Positions 23,195 through 30,510 of a DNA stretch of 38,744 nucleotides are shown piece by piece (the first letter of the stretch is position 1; the number at the start of each line of letters is the position of its first letter). Under the pieces are notes generated by a model. The model had not been told where the DNA came from. It searched no databases and saw only the letters and a program-made list of their open reading frames with translations. Position numbers and translations under genes: made by a program. This stretch comes from Candidatus Caccousia avicola (lineage in GTDB: Bacteria; Bacillota; Clostridia; Oscillospirales; Acutalibacteraceae), in contig DVGZ01000076.1 in the NCBI GenBank assembly GCA_018712435.1, positions 1-38,744 of the forward strand, written 5' to 3'.

Positions 23195-25564
23195 ATGAAA
23201 AAGACAACCATCGTCAACATCTACAACTTCATCCGCAAGTCCCACGAGGAGCCCAGCCGTTTCATTCAGGACGACTTCGACACCATCCAAAAGCAGATTC
23301 AGGCGGTGCGGCAATACGGCCTGCCCGCCACCTACGCGCTGAAATACGACGCGCTCACCGACCCCCGCTACCAGAAGCTGCTGCTGGAAGAAACCGCCCC
23401 CCAGGATGAGATCTCCGCCTGGTGGGAGATCACCCGGGAGCTGTGCGAAAAGGCCGGGGTGCGTTTTCGCGGCCAGGTGGCCGAGGAGTTTGACGAGCGG
23501 GTGAACAGCGCCTACTGCATCGGCTATGAGCCGGAGGAGCGCAAACGCCTGGTGGACGCCTACATGGACACCTTCTTTTCCGTCTTCGGCAGGTATCCCG
23601 GAACCATCGGTTCCTGGGTACTGGACACCGTGACCCTGGAATACGCCGCCGAACGATACGGCGTCACCGGCGGGGCCACCTGCCGGGACCAGATCGGCAC
23701 CGACGGCTTTACCCTGTGGGGCGGCTGGCCCAACGGGGTTTACTACCCCAGCCGTCAGAATGAAAACCTGCCCGCCCAGTCCCCGGCCAACCAGCTGCCG
23801 GTGCCGGTGTTCCGTCTGCTTGGGCCGGACCCCATCTACAATTTTGAGCAGAACCTGCGCCCGGATCTGTACGGCATGGTGTTCACCCTGGAGCCTGCCT
23901 GGCTCACCGGCCGGGACGAGCAGTGGATCCGCTGGATGTTCGACACCATTATCAAGGAGGACTCGCTGGGCATCGGGTACGCCCAGGTCGGCCAGGAGAA
24001 CAACTTTCTGTGGGAGAACATTGGCCCCGGCCTGCTGCCCCAGCTGGCCCTGGTGGAACGGCTGGCCAGAGAGGGCCTGGTGCGGGTGGAAACCATGACA
24101 GCCAGCAGCGAATGGTTTCGCAAAAAATATCGGATCACCCCGCCCATGACCTGGCAGGCCTCCCACGACTGGAACGCCGCCCACCATCTGAGCGCCCAGT
24201 GGTACGCCTCCTGCTGCTACCGAGTGGGCTTTCTGGGCGAAGAAGGCCGCCTGCGGGTGCGGGACTTCTTCCTCTACCGGGATGAATACCCCTCCCGTTA
24301 CCGGCAGCACGCCATGACAAACACCAAGAGCACCTTCGATGCGCTGCCCCTGCTTTTCCCCCAGCTCTGGACGGGGCCGGATGACCCCCGGCCCTTCATC
24401 CGGCTGCTGGGGCCGGACGGTTCGGAGCCGGAGGGCCGTATCTGCTTTTACGCCGAGAGCGAGACCGAGGCCCGGGCCGAGCTGACAAGCCCGGCAACCG
24501 GCGCGCTGCTGGCCCGCTTTTCCATGCAGCCGGACCGTCTCATGCTGGAAGGCGAATACGACCTTGCCTTCGACCGGCTGCCGGTGTTCCGCGCCGTCCA
24601 GGGCCGGTGCATCGAGATGGAGCACGAGGGCTTTTGCTACCGCTTCACGTTGGAGACCGGCACTTTGATCCACGCCGGGGCGGACGGGGTGCGCATCGCC
24701 CCGGAAGCGGGCAGGATCTGCCTGCTGCTGGCGGATGCGCCCCTCACCGAACCAATCTTTACGCTCCGGTATCTGGAGAACCCCACGCCGCTGGATCATG
24801 TGCAAACCCAATGGGCCGAGAACGGGGCCGTACCGCCCTTCATGCCCCAGCTGGACCCGCCCGAGTGCGTGTTCCCGGCGGGCACCCGGGCCAGCGTCAC
24901 CCTGACCGCCCGGCAGGAGGGCGTTCTGCGCTACACCACCGACGGCACCCTGCCGGACGAGCATTCGCCGGTGTACACCGGACCCATCCCGCTGGAACGG
25001 GACACGGTGCTCTGCGCCCGGCTCTTTCTGGCGGACGGCCGGGTGAGTGAGACGGCGCGCGCTCATTACCAGTTCGTTCTCACTGAGATGGATCTGCAAA
25101 GTCCCACCCGTTTTGACCCCCGTCCGGTGTTTTCGGCGGGCGGCATCCGGGGCCTGCTGGCGCCCCGGCGGGGCAGCTGTGACTACCTTTGCGGCCAGTG
25201 GCTGGGCACCTTACAGGATCTGGACGTGACCGCCCTGCTGCCGGAGGAAAAGGCGATCGAGAGCATCGGGCTGGGCTTTCTGTCCCATCACCGGTCCGGC
25301 ATCGTCTTTCCGGAGTACATCGAATTGTTCACCGGGCCTGACCCGGAGCACCTGACCTTGAAGGACACTCTGCATCTGCCCTGCGCCCCCTGCGCGCGGG
25401 AGATCGCCCGGCAGGATGTTGTGTTCCCGGTGAATGAAACTCTGCGGTGCTTCCGGCTGGTGGCCCACCGCTACGCCAGAATGCCCAAATGGTGCGCCTA
25501 TAAAGGCGTGCCCGATGTGTTCACCATGGCGGACACCCTTCTGGTGAAGCCGAAGCAGTCCTGA
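23195..25564 (+). CDS. Large modular protein: deacetylase/glycosidase-like barrel, chitobiase-type and discoidin-like C-terminal modules
   Basis: 789 residues; function unknown. Residues 1 to about 400 look like a (beta/alpha)-barrel of the polysaccharide deacetylase / GH57 type: an opening strand TTIVNIYNFIRKSHEEP, then FGRYPGTIGSWVLDT and YGVTGGATCRDQIGTDGF. A beta-rich region follows to about 560, then a chitobiase/hexosaminidase C-terminal-like module with LRYTTDGTLPDEHSPVYTG. The last 140 residues (GGIRGLLAPRRG, YIELFTGPDPEHL) resemble a discoidin-type domain. There is no signal peptide or membrane helix, so it should be cytoplasmic. ATG start with GGGGAGG upstream. Base usage is richer in CCGG and CTG/CCC codons than in the neighbours, which suggests later acquisition. 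A terminator follows. Confidence 0.7.
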   Translation: MKKTTIVNIYNFIRKSHEEPSRFIQDDFDTIQKQIQAVRQYGLPATYALKYDALTDPRYQKLLLEETAPQDEISAWWEITRELCEKAGVRFRGQVAEEFDERVNSAYCIGYEPEERKRLVDAYMDTFFSVFGRYPGTIGSWVLDTVTLEYAAERYGVTGGATCRDQIGTDGFTLWGGWPNGVYYPSRQNENLPAQSPANQLPVPVFRLLGPDPIYNFEQNLRPDLYGMVFTLEPAWLTGRDEQWIRWMFDTIIKEDSLGIGYAQVGQENNFLWENIGPGLLPQLALVERLAREGLVRVETMTASSEWFRKKYRITPPMTWQASHDWNAAHHLSAQWYASCCYRVGFLGEEGRLRVRDFFLYRDEYPSRYRQHAMTNTKSTFDALPLLFPQLWTGPDDPRPFIRLLGPDGSEPEGRICFYAESETEARAELTSPATGALLARFSMQPDRLMLEGEYDLAFDRLPVFRAVQGRCIEMEHEGFCYRFTLETGTLIHAGADGVRIAPEAGRICLLLADAPLTEPIFTLRYLENPTPLDHVQTQWAENGAVPPFMPQLDPPECVFPAGTRASVTLTARQEGVLRYTTDGTLPDEHSPVYTGPIPLERDTVLCARLFLADGRVSETARAHYQFVLTEMDLQSPTRFDPRPVFSAGGIRGLLAPRRGSCDYLCGQWLGTLQDLDVTALLPEEKAIESIGLGFLSHHRSGIVFPEYIELFTGPDPEHLTLKDTLHLPCAPCAREIARQDVVFPVNETLRCFRLVAHRYARMPKWCAYKGVPDVFTMADTLLVKPKQS

Positions 25565-25582
25565 ATATTGAACAGACAGCAC

Positions 25583-25622
25583 ACGCCCCGACAGCCGTTT
25601 TCCCGGCTGCCAGGGCGTTTTT
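25583..25622 (+). terminator. Intrinsic terminator behind the 789-residue protein gene
   Basis: ACGCCC pairs with GGGCGT, with an inner stem CAGCC/GGCTG around GTTTTCCC; T run to 25622. The 240 bases from the stop codon to htrA hold this terminator and the htrA leader hairpin, nothing else recognised. Confidence 0.75.
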
Positions 25623-25754
25623 GTAACCAGTGCCGCCTTTTCTTCGCCCTTTCATATTTTGTTCTTAAAATAATCATCAAACTGTTCCGAGTTCATCACA
25701 TAGTTTTCACATTGGCCCTGCATAATAAGAGTCACAAAAGGGAAATAAAACAAC

Positions 25755-25782
25755 GGGACACCGGCGAAAGGCCGTGAGTCCC
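25755..25782 (+). promoter_or_regulatory. Hairpin in the htrA leader
   Basis: GGGAC pairs with GTCCC, enclosing an inner CGGC/GCCG stem. It ends 20 bases before the start codon and just ahead of the ribosome site AAAGGA. It does not fit any riboswitch consensus known to the annotator. A regulatory role is possible but unsupported. Confidence 0.3.
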
Positions 25783-25802
25783 ATACCGGGAAAGGATGAT
25801 GG

Positions 25803-27263
25803 ATGATGTTTGATCCCTTGAATCAAAATCAGAACTTCGACCAGAATTCTCATACAACGCAGGATACCACAAACCAGAACGCCTCCTCCAACAACTCACA
25901 GCAAAACGGCTATGGCGCTTACTACAACGGGTACCAGACGCCCTACGGTTCGCAGCAGAACCAGAACGGCTACAGCCAGCAGGTGTGGCAGGGCGGCCAG
26001 CCGAACGGGCAGACCGTGTGGGACGGCAGCTCCTACCATTACGCTCAGCAGGCCCCGCAGCCGCCGAAAAAGCCGAAGAAGGAAAAGAAGCCCATGAGCC
26101 GCGGCAAGCGGCTTGCCGTCAAAATCACCGCTGCCGTGCTGGCGTGCGTACTGGTTTCGGCCAGTTCCATCGCCGGGTTTGCGGCCCTGATCAACGGCGG
26201 ATACATCTCCGTGAACAACACCGGCTCCACCAATCCCGCTTTCACCATCAATAAGATGGTCAGCGAAGACGACGGCAGCACAAGCCAGACCTCGACCAGC
26301 GGCGAGCTGAGCCTGACGGAGATTGCGGAAAAGGTGATTCCTTCCGTCGTGTGCATTCAGAATTTCCAGAAAACAAACGGCAACTACTATTTCGGCCAGA
26401 TTCCCGACACGGAAGCTGAGGAACAGGATGCGGGCGAAGGCTCCGGCATCATCGCCACGCAGGACGGCTATATCATCACCAACGCCCACGTCGTGGACGG
26501 CGCGGATTCGCTCAAGGTCATCCTGTACGACGGCTCCACCTACGAGGCTGAGCTTATCGGCAGCGACAGTGTGACCGACCTTGCAGTGATTAAGATTGAA
26601 GCGACCAACCTTGTGCCCGCCACCTTCGGTTCCTCCGAGGATCTCAAGGTCGCGGATCAGGTGATGGCCATCGGCAACCCCGGCGGCTTGCAGTTCAGCT
26701 CCAGCGTTACCGTGGGCTATATCTCCGCTCTGAACCGTCCCGTTACCTCTGAGGACGGATACACCATGGAATGCATCCAGACCGACGCCGCTATCAACCC
26801 CGGCAACTCCGGCGGCGCGCTTGTGAATAAATACGGCCAGGTCATCGGCATCAACTCTTCGAAGATTGCCGCCACCGGCTACGAGGGACTCGGCTTTGCC
26901 ATCCCGATTGACACCGCCCAGCCGATCATCAGCAGCCTGAAGGAATACGGCTACGTCAAGGATCGCGCTGTGCTCGGTATCACCGGCCAGTATATCGACA
27001 GCATGACGGCCCGTTTCTACGGCTACCCGACCGCCGGTATGTATGTGGCCAGCGTCACGAACCCCTCCGTTTCCTCCGCGGGAATCACGCAGGGCTGCCT
27101 GATCACCAAGATTGACGACGTGACGGTGGACAGCCAGAGCGCGATCACCTCTTACCTGACGCAGAAGAAGGCCGGAGACACGGTCACGCTGGAGGTCTAC
27201 AACGGCCTGAGCCAGCAAACCTTCACCGTGGAGGTTACGCTCGCCCAGTCGACGGGCGAATAA
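25803..27263 (+). CDS. htrA: HtrA/DegP-like membrane-anchored serine protease
   Basis: 486 residues. Extracytoplasmic quality-control protease. The N-terminal 95 residues are cytoplasmic and low-complexity (Gln/Asn/Tyr-rich, then Lys/Pro-rich), followed by a membrane helix about residues 107-130 (ITAAVLACVLVSASSIAGFA). The trypsin-like domain has the catalytic triad H229 (TNAHVVDGA), D259 (VTDLAVIK) and S336 (PGNSGGAL). One PDZ domain closes the protein (GCLITKIDDVTVDS). The ATG at 25803 is followed by a second ATG; AAAGGA lies six bases upstream. The Gln/Asn-rich cytoplasmic tail is longer than in textbook HtrA but common in clostridial forms. Single gene. Confidence 0.94.
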   Translation: MMFDPLNQNQNFDQNSHTTQDTTNQNASSNNSQQNGYGAYYNGYQTPYGSQQNQNGYSQQVWQGGQPNGQTVWDGSSYHYAQQAPQPPKKPKKEKKPMSRGKRLAVKITAAVLACVLVSASSIAGFAALINGGYISVNNTGSTNPAFTINKMVSEDDGSTSQTSTSGELSLTEIAEKVIPSVVCIQNFQKTNGNYYFGQIPDTEAEEQDAGEGSGIIATQDGYIITNAHVVDGADSLKVILYDGSTYEAELIGSDSVTDLAVIKIEATNLVPATFGSSEDLKVADQVMAIGNPGGLQFSSSVTVGYISALNRPVTSEDGYTMECIQTDAAINPGNSGGALVNKYGQVIGINSSKIAATGYEGLGFAIPIDTAQPIISSLKEYGYVKDRAVLGITGQYIDSMTARFYGYPTAGMYVASVTNPSVSSAGITQGCLITKIDDVTVDSQSAITSYLTQKKAGDTVTLEVYNGLSQQTFTVEVTLAQSTGE

Positions 27264-27323
27264 CCCCACAACTTCCTTTTCTCATCCGATTACAAGACTC
27301 TTTTTCATAAAATTCTTCCTCTA

Positions 27324-27365
27324 AACGGCGAAACGCTCCGGAGCAATCCGGGGCGTTTCGTCGTT
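27324..27365. terminator. Hairpin behind htrA (possible terminator without T run)
   Basis: An 18-bp stem (AACGGCGAAACGC continuing to TCCGG, two wobble pairs) with loop AGCAAT. Neither side has a long T run. It is placed like the hairpin at 16652-16699, upstream of the other copy of the 113-bp repeat. Confidence 0.45.
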
Positions 27366-27391
27366 ATGGCCCACGCGGGCAAAGGAGGCGT

Positions 27392-27504
27392 GCGCGTTAA
27401 TTAGCACCTCGCTGGAAATTGCAGCTAACCTGACGTGCTTTTCCGTGAGAGGAACGCGGGACACACAGCAAGCCCCCTCTGCGACGTGAGATCGCAGAGG
27501 GGGC
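27392..27504 (+). repeat. Dispersed 113-bp repeat, copy 2, ending in a 13-bp hairpin
   Basis: Same length and orientation as 16747-16859, about 78 per cent identical by hand. The terminal hairpin (27472-27504) has stem GCCCCCTCTGCGA and the identical loop CGTGAGA. It lies between the convergent genes htrA and degV. A short palindrome GCGGCGGG/CCCGCCGC follows near 27525-27544. These elements together fill the 300-base gap. Confidence 0.75.
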
Positions 27505-27565
27505 GACTTCTTTTTCCGTGCCGGGCGGCGGGCCTGCCCGCCGCTTGCGCGTCGTGCGTCAAGGC

Positions 27566-28417
27566 TCAGCCTTGCACCATGTAGATGATGCCGAGAGTAC
27601 CGGGGCCGCAGTGAACGGAAACGGAGCAGCCCGTATCGTTGATGTCGATCTCCTGGAAGGGAGCCAGCTCGCGGATCTTCTTCTGTGCGGCCGCGAGCAC
27701 CTTTTCGCCCGCGTCGTAGTGGGCGATCATGATGCGGGAGGGGTTGAGCTTCTCGCCGTTTGTGAGCTTGTCGGTGATCATCTGGCAAACGACGGATTCC
27801 AGATTCCCGCGATATTTTTTCGTGACTCCCATCTTGCCGTCCTGCACCTCGATGCAGGGCTTGAGATTGAGGAGGTTCGCGCCAAGCATCTGCACGCCGG
27901 TGCAGCGCCCGCCCTTATACATATAAAGCAGCGTGCTGATGACGAAGGCCGTGCGCACCTTCTTGGACTGCTCACGGACTTTATCCGCAATCTCGGCGGC
28001 GGAAAGGCCCTGATCGCGCAGCTCGGCGGCATAAACAGCCAGCATGCCCATCCCGCTGGAAACGTTGCGGGAATCGACGGGATACACATCCGGGAAGTTC
28101 TCGGCGGCCATGCGGGCGATGTTCGGCGTTACGGTCATCTCGCCGCTGATGCTCAGGTGCACCACCTCAAAGCCCTCGCCGGTCCACTTTTGATAGAAAT
28201 CCTCATAATAAGCCGGAGTCGGGGCGCTCGTTGTGGGAAGCTTTCCCGTCTCCTTGTAATACGCAAACAAATCGGGAGTATGTACATCTATTCCATCCAG
28301 ACACGCCTTGTCTCCCAGATTGACAGGCAGGGCAATCGTCTCAATTCCATAACGCTCCAGCAGATCGCTGTTCAGATCGCAGGTGCTGTCCGCCACTATC
28401 TTTACTTTTTTGCTCAC
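27566..28417 (-). CDS. DegV family fatty-acid-binding protein (FakB-like)
   Basis: 283 residues, the usual length. DegV proteins bind a fatty acid in a two-domain fold and present it to the kinase FakA. Family features: the start KIVADSTCDL, the motif TTSAPTPAYY, HLSISGEMTVT, VDSRNVSSGMGML and the C-terminal HCGPGTLGI. The start is GTG with GGAGGAAGG upstream. A promoter is predicted at 28601-28629. FakA is encoded 7 kb away in this window, which makes a FakB role plausible; the fatty acid preference is unknown. Confidence 0.92.
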   Translation of the reverse strand: MSKKVKIVADSTCDLNSDLLERYGIETIALPVNLGDKACLDGIDVHTPDLFAYYKETGKLPTTSAPTPAYYEDFYQKWTGEGFEVVHLSISGEMTVTPNIARMAAENFPDVYPVDSRNVSSGMGMLAVYAAELRDQGLSAAEIADKVREQSKKVRTAFVISTLLYMYKGGRCTGVQMLGANLLNLKPCIEVQDGKMGVTKKYRGNLESVVCQMITDKLTNGEKLNPSRIMIAHYDAGEKVLAAAQKKIRELAPFQEIDINDTGCSVSVHCGPGTLGIIYMVQG

Positions 28418-28429
28418 AGTCCTTCCTCC

Positions 28430-28462
28430 TTATTGTAAGGGCTTGTTTGAAGCTGTATTCAT
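28430..28462 (-). CDS. Possible 10-residue leader peptide before degV
   Basis: ATG followed by nine codons (MNTASNKPLQ) and a TAA that abuts the degV ribosome site GGAGGAAGG. No good ribosome site of its own was seen. It could couple translation to degV, but chance is a fair explanation. Confidence 0.2.
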   Translation of the reverse strand: MNTASNKPLQ

Positions 28463-28600
28463 ACCGCTTTTGTGCTTTTCAAATAAGCCCTGGTTTCGCG
28501 GGAAGCTTCTTCCTCCCAGCCGGGCACGGCGCTTCCGCGCGGCACGCTCTCTCCGATCGCCCGGATGTACGCGTTCCTGAACGCCCGGCAGTCTGCGGTT

Positions 28601-28629
28601 ATTATAGCATTTTTTATGCGTAATTTCAA
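28601..28629 (-). promoter_or_regulatory. Probable promoter of degV
   Basis: On the minus strand: TTGAAA, 17 bases, TATAAT with an extended -10 (TGC directly upstream). The leader to the GTG of degV is about 175 bases long. Confidence 0.65.
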
Positions 28630-28684
28630 TTCTTCCCGCCGGGCACAAAATCTTCTCATTTTTTACATATTCACATTCTCTCTA

Positions 28685-28714
28685 TTGTTTTATGGTTTTC
28701 AAATGTGATATGAT
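28685..28714 (+). promoter_or_regulatory. Probable promoter of the single-pass membrane protein gene
   Basis: TTGTTT, 18 bases, TATGAT with an extended -10 (TGA directly upstream). It is 118 bases before the ATG at 28832 and is back to back with the degV promoter. Confidence 0.5.
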
Positions 28715-28831
28715 AAAGTTTATAAGCGGCCTTTTCCATCCCCAACGGCAAACATGGCCGCCATTCCGGACAGGACGGCACACACCGCTTTCCTGCCCGC
28801 CCCCTTATGCTGATACAGGAGGCTTTCATTT

Positions 28832-30106
28832 ATGATGAAATTTACCAGAAAGCAGGCGTTTGCCGTCGCTCTGTCCGCCGTCTTTTCGCTTGCTGTTTTT
28901 TCCGCTCCGCTCATCTATGCCACGGAAATGCCCATTGCTTCCGCGCCCACAGAATCGACGGAGCCTGTCGCTCCTTCCGAGCCGCCCCCGGCTGTCTCGG
29001 AAACGCCTGTAGTCTCCACGCCGGAGGTTTCCGATCCGACGGGAGGCGTTTCCGTTCCCCCTGTTGTCTCCGGAGAACCGGGAGGAACCGAGTCGGGCGG
29101 CATCGAGCCGCTGCCGGACGACTCCTCCGCTCCTTCCTCGGAACCGGAAGGCCAGATCTCCGAGCCGGCGTCCTCTGAAACAGTCTCCTCCGAGGAACCG
29201 GTGGAAAGCCAGCCGCAGACGATTACCCCCAGCCGGCCGGAATACATTCCGCCCGTTATCAACAATCCCGATACCGATCAGGATCTGATTGACCAGCTGG
29301 CCTCCCACGCCGCCACGGCAAACAGCGACCCGGACGTTCTCACCTCCCAGGACTGGAGCGAGCTGCTCTCGCAGGCAGGCAGCGACGGTTCCTCCTCGGA
29401 CTCGTCCTCGGCAGGCGGCGCTGTCCTGCCCACCGATGACGACACGAACGGATCGGGCGATATGACCGCTTCCAGCCGCAGCTCCTGGCTGCTTCCCGTC
29501 GGCATTGTGATGATCCTTCTCGCCTTCGCGGGCTTCGCCGTATTTGTGTATCTCCAATTCATCGCCCCGCGCATGAAAGCCTCCTCCGCGCCTTCTCCCG
29601 CTCCGCTCACAGGCGGACGCACGGATCCCTCCGTGGAGCCTATGACGGATCTGGACGGCAGCGGCGTGATGAAAGTAAATCGCCCCGGTGACAAAAAGCC
29701 GGAGCAGAGACTCGCACCGGAAAAGGCGACTCCGGAGCAGCAGGCCTTTGCCAACCAGGAAACCATGGAAATCTCCGCCGCGGGTTTGCGGCAGCCCGCA
29801 CCGCAGCGGCCGCAGATGGAGGACATTTTCTCCTCGGATGAAACCGAAAAGATTGTGCGGGAGGGCGGCGCCCGCCAGGCACAGCCGCCGCAGGCGCACA
29901 GTGCCGCGGCTTCCACGGCAAAGCCGGCCGCGTCCCCGCAAAATTCCGCTCCCACACAGGCAGCCGTTCCCACACAGACGGCCGCACCCGCAAAGCAGTC
30001 CCCCGCCGCTCCGTCCAGCGCGAAACCGCTGCCGAAGGCACAGGCCACGCCTGTTTCCCCCGACGCTGCCAAGTCCTTTGACTGGGATAAATTCTTTGAG
30101 GAATAA
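28832..30106 (+). CDS. Single-pass membrane protein with secreted Ser/Pro/Glu-rich domain and conserved-looking cytoplasmic tail
   Basis: 424 residues; family not recognised. It has a signal peptide with a likely cleavage after IYA (residue about 30), a Ser/Pro/Glu/Thr-rich extracellular region to about 215, one membrane helix about 217-238 (LLPVGIVMILLAFAGFAVFVY), then a cytoplasmic tail of 185 residues rich in Ala/Pro/Gln. The tail has short motifs that look non-random (MEDIFSSDETEKIV, and the extreme C-terminus FDWDKFFEE). ATG start with CAGGAGG upstream. It is transcribed alone, divergently from degV, and ends at a strong terminator. It could be a sensor or anchor for a cytoplasmic partner; this is inference. 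Confidence 0.75.
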   Translation: MMKFTRKQAFAVALSAVFSLAVFSAPLIYATEMPIASAPTESTEPVAPSEPPPAVSETPVVSTPEVSDPTGGVSVPPVVSGEPGGTESGGIEPLPDDSSAPSSEPEGQISEPASSETVSSEEPVESQPQTITPSRPEYIPPVINNPDTDQDLIDQLASHAATANSDPDVLTSQDWSELLSQAGSDGSSSDSSSAGGAVLPTDDDTNGSGDMTASSRSSWLLPVGIVMILLAFAGFAVFVYLQFIAPRMKASSAPSPAPLTGGRTDPSVEPMTDLDGSGVMKVNRPGDKKPEQRLAPEKATPEQQAFANQETMEISAAGLRQPAPQRPQMEDIFSSDETEKIVREGGARQAQPPQAHSAAASTAKPAASPQNSAPTQAAVPTQTAAPAKQSPAAPSSAKPLPKAQATPVSPDAAKSFDWDKFFEE

Positions 30107-30131
30107 CATTTCTCTCTAATATAACGCAATG

Positions 30132-30174
30132 AACAGCGCCCCGTTCCGGAAACCCGGAACGGGGCGCTGTTTTT
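30132..30174 (+). terminator. Strong intrinsic terminator behind the membrane protein gene
   Basis: A perfect 18-bp stem starting AACAGCGCCCCG with loop AAAC, followed by a T run to 30174. It also overlaps the end of the opposing remnant gene at 30173. Confidence 0.9.
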
Positions 30175-30510
30175 AGGAAATATGCGCTACCGCGACCGGC
30201 ACGGGCGCGCCATTGATGTAGAAGCCGCAGCCATCGCCGGGCTTGCCGCCGCCGCCAATTCCGGAAGCCTGATCGCCGCCGGTGGCTTCCACCTTGCCGC
30301 CCGTGATGACGACGGTGACACGGCTGCTGATTTCCACACTGCCGCTGACCACATACCAGCCGCCGGTGGTATCGCCGTCCCATGCCGTGGTGCTGTTTTC
30401 GACCTCCGTGTAATTGGTGACGGACTTCTGAGAGTCCATCACTTTTTGCTCGTCCTCATCCCACCACCGCTCGATATAGTCCACTGGTTCCCCCGCCGCA
30501 TACACGCCCG
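30173..30510 (-). pseudogene. Remnant of a cell-surface protein with beta-helix/carbohydrate-binding repeats
   Basis: The minus-strand frame reads DYIERWWDEDEQKVMDSQK, then TEVENSTTAWDGDTTGGWYVVSGSVEISS, here given only in part, and ITGGKVEATGGDQASGIGGG. This is the pattern of clostridial surface proteins in which (T/S)WxDGWYVVxGxVxIxxRVTVxGD starts a beta-helix with GIGGG repeats. The join RVTV-VITGG lacks the usual middle segment, and no secretion signal or anchor remains. It has no clear start; the frame runs back into the hydrolase gene. The reading is a deleted leftover about 110 codons long. Confidence 0.6.

Noticed and set aside
20890..25099. Two very long minus-strand open frames opposite recG and the 789-residue gene
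   Set aside because: They follow from GC-rich third positions of the plus-strand genes; no start signals or domains.
27324..27365. Riboswitch-like structure behind htrA
   Set aside because: It lies at the 3' end between convergent genes, where a riboswitch has no gene to control; a terminator or repeat part is more likely.
28459..28659. 66-codon minus-strand frame upstream of degV
   Set aside because: A strong promoter for degV lies inside it, it has no ribosome site and no recognisable family.
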